NCBI RefSeq assembly: GCF_004345665.1
Contig: NZ_SLWR01000011.1
Location: 124,001-188,000, forward strand
Origin: Kribbella antiqua
GTDB lineage: Bacteria; Actinomycetota; Actinomycetes; Propionibacteriales; Kribbellaceae
Direction: 5' to 3'
DNA: 64,000 bases
In this document: piece by piece, positions 61,186-64,000 of the stretch
How positions within the stretch are numbered: the first letter of the stretch is position 1
How the letters are laid out: every line of letters starts with the position of its first letter
The notes under the pieces: generated by a model
Databases searched by the model: none
Seen by the model: only the letters and a program-made list of their open reading frames with translations
What the model was told of the DNA's origin: nothing
Position numbers and translations under genes: made by a program

Positions 61186-61982
61186 CAGGTCCTCCAGGGC
61201 ATCGTCACGCTGCCGCCCTGCTCATCAGCGCAGTACGACGCCACCTTCTTCTGTACGCCGCACGCCGTCTCCTCGTCCTCGTCGAAGACGATCAGCCGCG
61301 GCGAGCGGAACTCGAACCCGGCCTGAGTGACGATCGGCATCCACGCCTTGTCCATGCAGGCGATCAAGGTCAGGTAGTACGACCGGACGTTCTCCTTGGA
61401 CGTCGGCCGGAACGCGGGCTCCGGGCAGTAGACCGCAGCCAGCTTGCCGGCGTTGTAGAGCGTGTTCTCCCTGACCACGACCGGGTCCTTGGCCGGCTCG
61501 CTCTGCGGTACATCGGTGGGCTTTCCACTCGGGTAGAAGGACGGCGTACCCAGTGGGTTGGCGACGAAATCGTCGTACGCCGGAATCACCTTCGCGGCGA
61601 GCGCGATGACGCCTCCGGCCACGAGCAGCGCGGCGGCGACGATGCCGGCGACCAGAGCCTTGGACCGCTTCTTCGGGAGGAACGGGATCGGATCGGGCGC
61701 GAAGACGGCCTTGTACGCCGCTGCGGCCGGGTCGCCCGGCGACGGCGGGCCGAAACGGGTGCCGGTGAGCTGGATCGGCTTTCGCGACTCCAGCCGTGAG
61801 CCCGAGAGCTGCGGCGGTCCGTCCGGTGCGCCCGCTCCCAGCCGTGGGGTCGGCGCGGCCAGCGGACTCGACGTCGGTTCGCTCCTCGGTTCAGGCTTAC
61901 GGTTGGCGGCGTCGCTCTGGTCGACCGCGCCCGCACCCCCGGGCAGAAAATGGCCAGGCTTCGGCGCATCCTTGTCGGACAT
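61185..61982 (-). pseudogene. Zn-peptidase paralogue 3, N-terminal half
   Basis: 265 codons from ATG 61982: the PKPGHFLPGGAG opening, a Pro-rich tail, a membrane helix (about 106-130), and the first half of the external domain up to YCADEQGGSVTMPWRT then TGA. In the other frame the same bases read ALEDLMDDYPKHKAVARV, which joins well to the second half, so one nucleotide has been lost or gained near 61195-61215. Together the halves equal one paralogue of about 400 residues. Confidence 0.75.
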
Positions 61983-62120
61983 GGATTTTCCCCGCTTCTC
62001 CCCAGTGCCGGGCGAACCCCCGGTCCCCCACTCATCGATCGCGGTCCCGAGACCCCCGCCCCTCGACCGCCGGAAGATGCTAATGCTTCCGGCCTAGTCC
62101 CATGTACCGAATTGCAGCTA

Positions 62121-62148
62121 TTGACATCATTTCGCTACCTGTACTTAC
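62121..62148 (+). promoter_or_regulatory. Possible promoter of the SDR gene
   Basis: TTGACA (62121-62126) is a perfect -35 box in an AT-richer stretch; ACTTAC (62143-62148), 16 bp further, is a poor -10. The ATG of the SDR gene follows 29 bp later. Confidence 0.35.
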
Positions 62149-62176
62149 CGCGAGTAACAACCTGAGGGAGAGCTGG

Positions 62177-62944
62177 ATGAACGTGCTGGACACCTTCGGC
62201 CTGACCGGTCGCCGGGCCCTCGTCACCGGCGGCAACCGCGGCCTCGGCCGCGCTTTCGCACTGGCCCTGGCCGAAGCGGGCGCCGACGTCGCGATCGCCG
62301 CCCGGGACGGCGAGCGCAACGCGGCGGTAGTCGCCGAGATCGAGGCCCGCGGCCGCCGGGGTCTCGCGGTCGAGGCAGACATCACCGCGCCGGACGACGT
62401 ACGACGGCTGGTCGCCGACGTGGCGGGTGAGCTCGGCGGGATCGACGTACTGGTGAACAACGCCGGTGTCGCGATCCACCGCCCGGCCCTCGAGATCCCG
62501 CCGGAGGAGTGGCAGCAGGTCATCGACCTCAACCTGACCGCGCTGTGGAACTGCAGTACGGCGGTCGCCCCCGGCATGATCGACGCCGGCGGCGGCGTGA
62601 TCGTCAACGTCGGCAGCATGTCCGCGCAGATCGTGAACCGCCCGCAGTGGCAGGCGTCGTACAACGCCTCGAAGGCGGCCGTGCATCACCTGACCAGGAG
62701 CCTCGCCGCGGAGTGGGCGCCGTACGGCATCCGGGTCAACGCGATCGCCCCCGGCTACGTGAAGACCGACATGTCGCCCGTCGACCAGCCCCAGTTCCGC
62801 CAGAACTGGATCCTCGACGCGCCCCTCCAGCGCTACGCGACGCCAGAGGAGATCGCGCCCTCCGTCGTGTACCTCGCCTCGCCCGCCTCCTCTTTCATGA
62901 CCGGCTCAGTCCTGCTGATCGACGGCGGCTACTCGGTCTTCTAG
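62177..62944 (+). CDS. Short-chain dehydrogenase/reductase (SDR)
   Basis: 255 residues from ATG 62177 with GAGGGAGAG upstream. Classical SDR motifs in order: TGGNRGLG (cofactor loop), NNAGVA, active-site Ser in VGSMS, Y-x3-K as YNASK, and PGYVKTDM. The Arg after the first strand (AARDGER) suggests NADP preference. Typically reduces or oxidises polyols, sugars or ketones; substrate unknown. Stands alone. Confidence 0.92.
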   Translation: MNVLDTFGLTGRRALVTGGNRGLGRAFALALAEAGADVAIAARDGERNAAVVAEIEARGRRGLAVEADITAPDDVRRLVADVAGELGGIDVLVNNAGVAIHRPALEIPPEEWQQVIDLNLTALWNCSTAVAPGMIDAGGGVIVNVGSMSAQIVNRPQWQASYNASKAAVHHLTRSLAAEWAPYGIRVNAIAPGYVKTDMSPVDQPQFRQNWILDAPLQRYATPEEIAPSVVYLASPASSFMTGSVLLIDGGYSVF

Positions 62945-63025
62945 ACCACCCGCCCCCGAGCCAGAAAGTGAAAACCGGCGGCCAACAGGTTGCGGTGGGT
63001 TGGCGTGGGGCGGTTGGGTGGGGGC

Positions 63026-63778
63026 GTGGTCGGGCTGAGGCGGGACGGGTATCCCCGGTCGAATGGGTACGACGCCGAGTGGTTGCTGGACTCGGACATG
63101 GGACCCAATCCGCTCTGGTTGCTGGAGGATCTGGCGCGGGATCTCGAGCTCGAGCCAGGCATGCGGGTGCTCGACCTCGGTTCAGGCAAGGGTGCGACGT
63201 CGGTGTTCCTGGCGAAGGAGTACGGCGTACAGGTGTGGGCCGCCGACCTCTGGATCGACCCGAGCGAGGCAGCCGCCAACATCGCGTCGCAGGGGGTCGA
63301 CGGGGTGGTGACACTGAAGGCTGAGGCGCATGCGTTGCCGTTCGCGCACGGGTTCTTCGACGCGATCGTCTGTATCGACGCCTACGAGTACTTCGGCACC
63401 GCGGACGGGTATCTCGCGTACCTGGTCGACTTTCTCAAGCCGGGCGGTCAGCTGGGCGTCGCGACTCCGGCACTGCGTCGCGAGGTCCGAGAGCTCAGGT
63501 ACATCCCGGACCACATCAAGAAGCTGGTCGGCTGGGAGGCGCTCGCCTGGCACACGGCCGACTGGTGGCGGTTCCAGTGGGAGATGACCGAGCTGGTCGA
63601 GGTCACCGCGGCCCGGCTGCAGGAGTCCGGCTGGCAGGACTGGGTGGCGTGGGCCGAGGCTCTGTCCGAGCACAACCGCACCCGCAAAGGCAAACGCGAC
63701 GGCACCCTCGACATGCTCGAAGCCGACCAGGGCGAGCTCCTCACCTTCGCGATCCTGGCCGCGCGGAAGCCCTCCTGA
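63026..63778 (+). CDS. SAM-dependent methyltransferase (class I)
   Basis: 250 residues from GTG 63026, placed after a G-rich site; a GTG-like start at 62990 would add a low-complexity Gly/Val stretch. Motif I is VLDLGSGKGATSVFLA, then AADLWID (acidic loop), ALPFAHGFFDAIVCIDAYEYFG (motif II) and FLKPGGQLGVATP (motif III). Similar to the cyclopropane/ubiquinone-type Methyltransf_11/25 group. Substrate unknown. Confidence 0.88.
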   Translation: MVGLRRDGYPRSNGYDAEWLLDSDMGPNPLWLLEDLARDLELEPGMRVLDLGSGKGATSVFLAKEYGVQVWAADLWIDPSEAAANIASQGVDGVVTLKAEAHALPFAHGFFDAIVCIDAYEYFGTADGYLAYLVDFLKPGGQLGVATPALRREVRELRYIPDHIKKLVGWEALAWHTADWWRFQWEMTELVEVTAARLQESGWQDWVAWAEALSEHNRTRKGKRDGTLDMLEADQGELLTFAILAARKPS

Positions 63779-63825
63779 CCCAGCCGGTGTCGCGGGTGGG
63801 GACCCGGGTGAGGGATGCTGGGTCC

Positions 63826-64000
63826 ATGAGCTGGGCTGTGTACGCGGTGCGAGGACCAGGAGGCGTACGGCGCCTCGACGACATGCCGGACGGGTACGAA
63901 CCACCCTCTGTCGGTACGGCGGAGGACGTCGTGGCCGCGGTCCGCGAGGTCGTACCGGACGTGGATGCGAGCAAGCCGTCCTGGCTGGCGCTCCGCAGCG
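63826..64000 (+). CDS. Hypothetical protein, N-terminal part (runs past window end)
   Basis: An open frame of 58 codons from ATG 63826 (MSWAVYAVRGPGGVRRLDDMPDGYEPPSVG...) continues off the window. Codon third positions are GC-rich as expected. No motif recognised. Confidence 0.6.
   Translation, partial: MSWAVYAVRGPGGVRRLDDMPDGYEPPSVGTAEDVVAAVREVVPDVDASKPSWLALRS

Overview
The window is about 70% GC with dense, mostly short-spaced genes on both strands, many GTG/TTG starts and actinobacterial families (LCP, LytR_C, DUF3263, ROK regulators, carbohydrate ABC importers without their own ATPase, a SAM riboswitch with a compact high-GC fold). It is a chromosomal segment of a high-GC actinomycete. 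Gene content and style are compatible with the Nocardioidaceae, Kribbella in particular, but that is inference. No rRNA, tRNA, CRISPR array, prophage or plasmid functions were seen.

Layout. 0-4 kb: end of an MFS gene, a CGNR-type regulator divergent from a DHA2 drug exporter, a cold-shock protein and an EgtD-like methyltransferase. 4.0-5.3 kb and 23.3-24.7 kb: two nearly identical TnpB-only (IS1341/IS605 type) elements in inverted orientation. 6-14 kb: a catabolic cluster (ABC importer, LLM flavin oxidoreductase, enolase-superfamily enzyme, DapA-family aldolase/lyase, winged-helix regulator) in which three control regions carry the same CGGTC-YT-GACCG palindrome. 14-23 kb: ECF sigma factor, DUF899 protein, esterase, alcohol dehydrogenase, thrC with a moaD/thiS-type partner behind a SAM-I riboswitch, GlxA-type regulator, AlkA-like glycosylase, otsB. 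24-31 kb: LytR_C and DUF3263 proteins, then amidase, Gfo/Idh/MocA oxidoreductase, otsA and an FGGY kinase in one tight run. 31-36 kb: two-component system and MMPL transporter.

35-42 kb: a valyl-tRNA-synthetase-like gene lacking the editing domain, preceded by a possible Val-codon leader peptide and hairpin; remnants of a peptidase E; DUF1990, LCP, HU and SMP-30-like genes. 42-47 kb: M13 peptidase, aminopeptidase P, panD, a small secreted protein and ung. 47-50 kb: DUF969-DUF979-DUF2891 operon behind a long near-perfect palindrome. 50-57 kb: ROK repressor, carbohydrate ABC importer, GH4 glycosidase and BadF-type kinase as one operon with promoter, operator and terminator all visible. 57-64 kb: an RHH-like gene with a palindrome overlapping its start, an MscS-helix protein, three tandem Zn-peptidase paralogues (the outermost split and missing its catalytic residues), an SDR, a methyltransferase and a partial gene.

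The strongest candidates for new biology are the CGGTC-YT-GACCG regulon with its unassigned substrate, the editing-less ValRS-like gene with its leader, the kinase plus GH4 route for an ABC-imported sugar, the degenerate Zn-peptidase, and the repeated placement of TnpB elements exactly at stop codons. All family calls come from reading motifs by eye; no database search was run.
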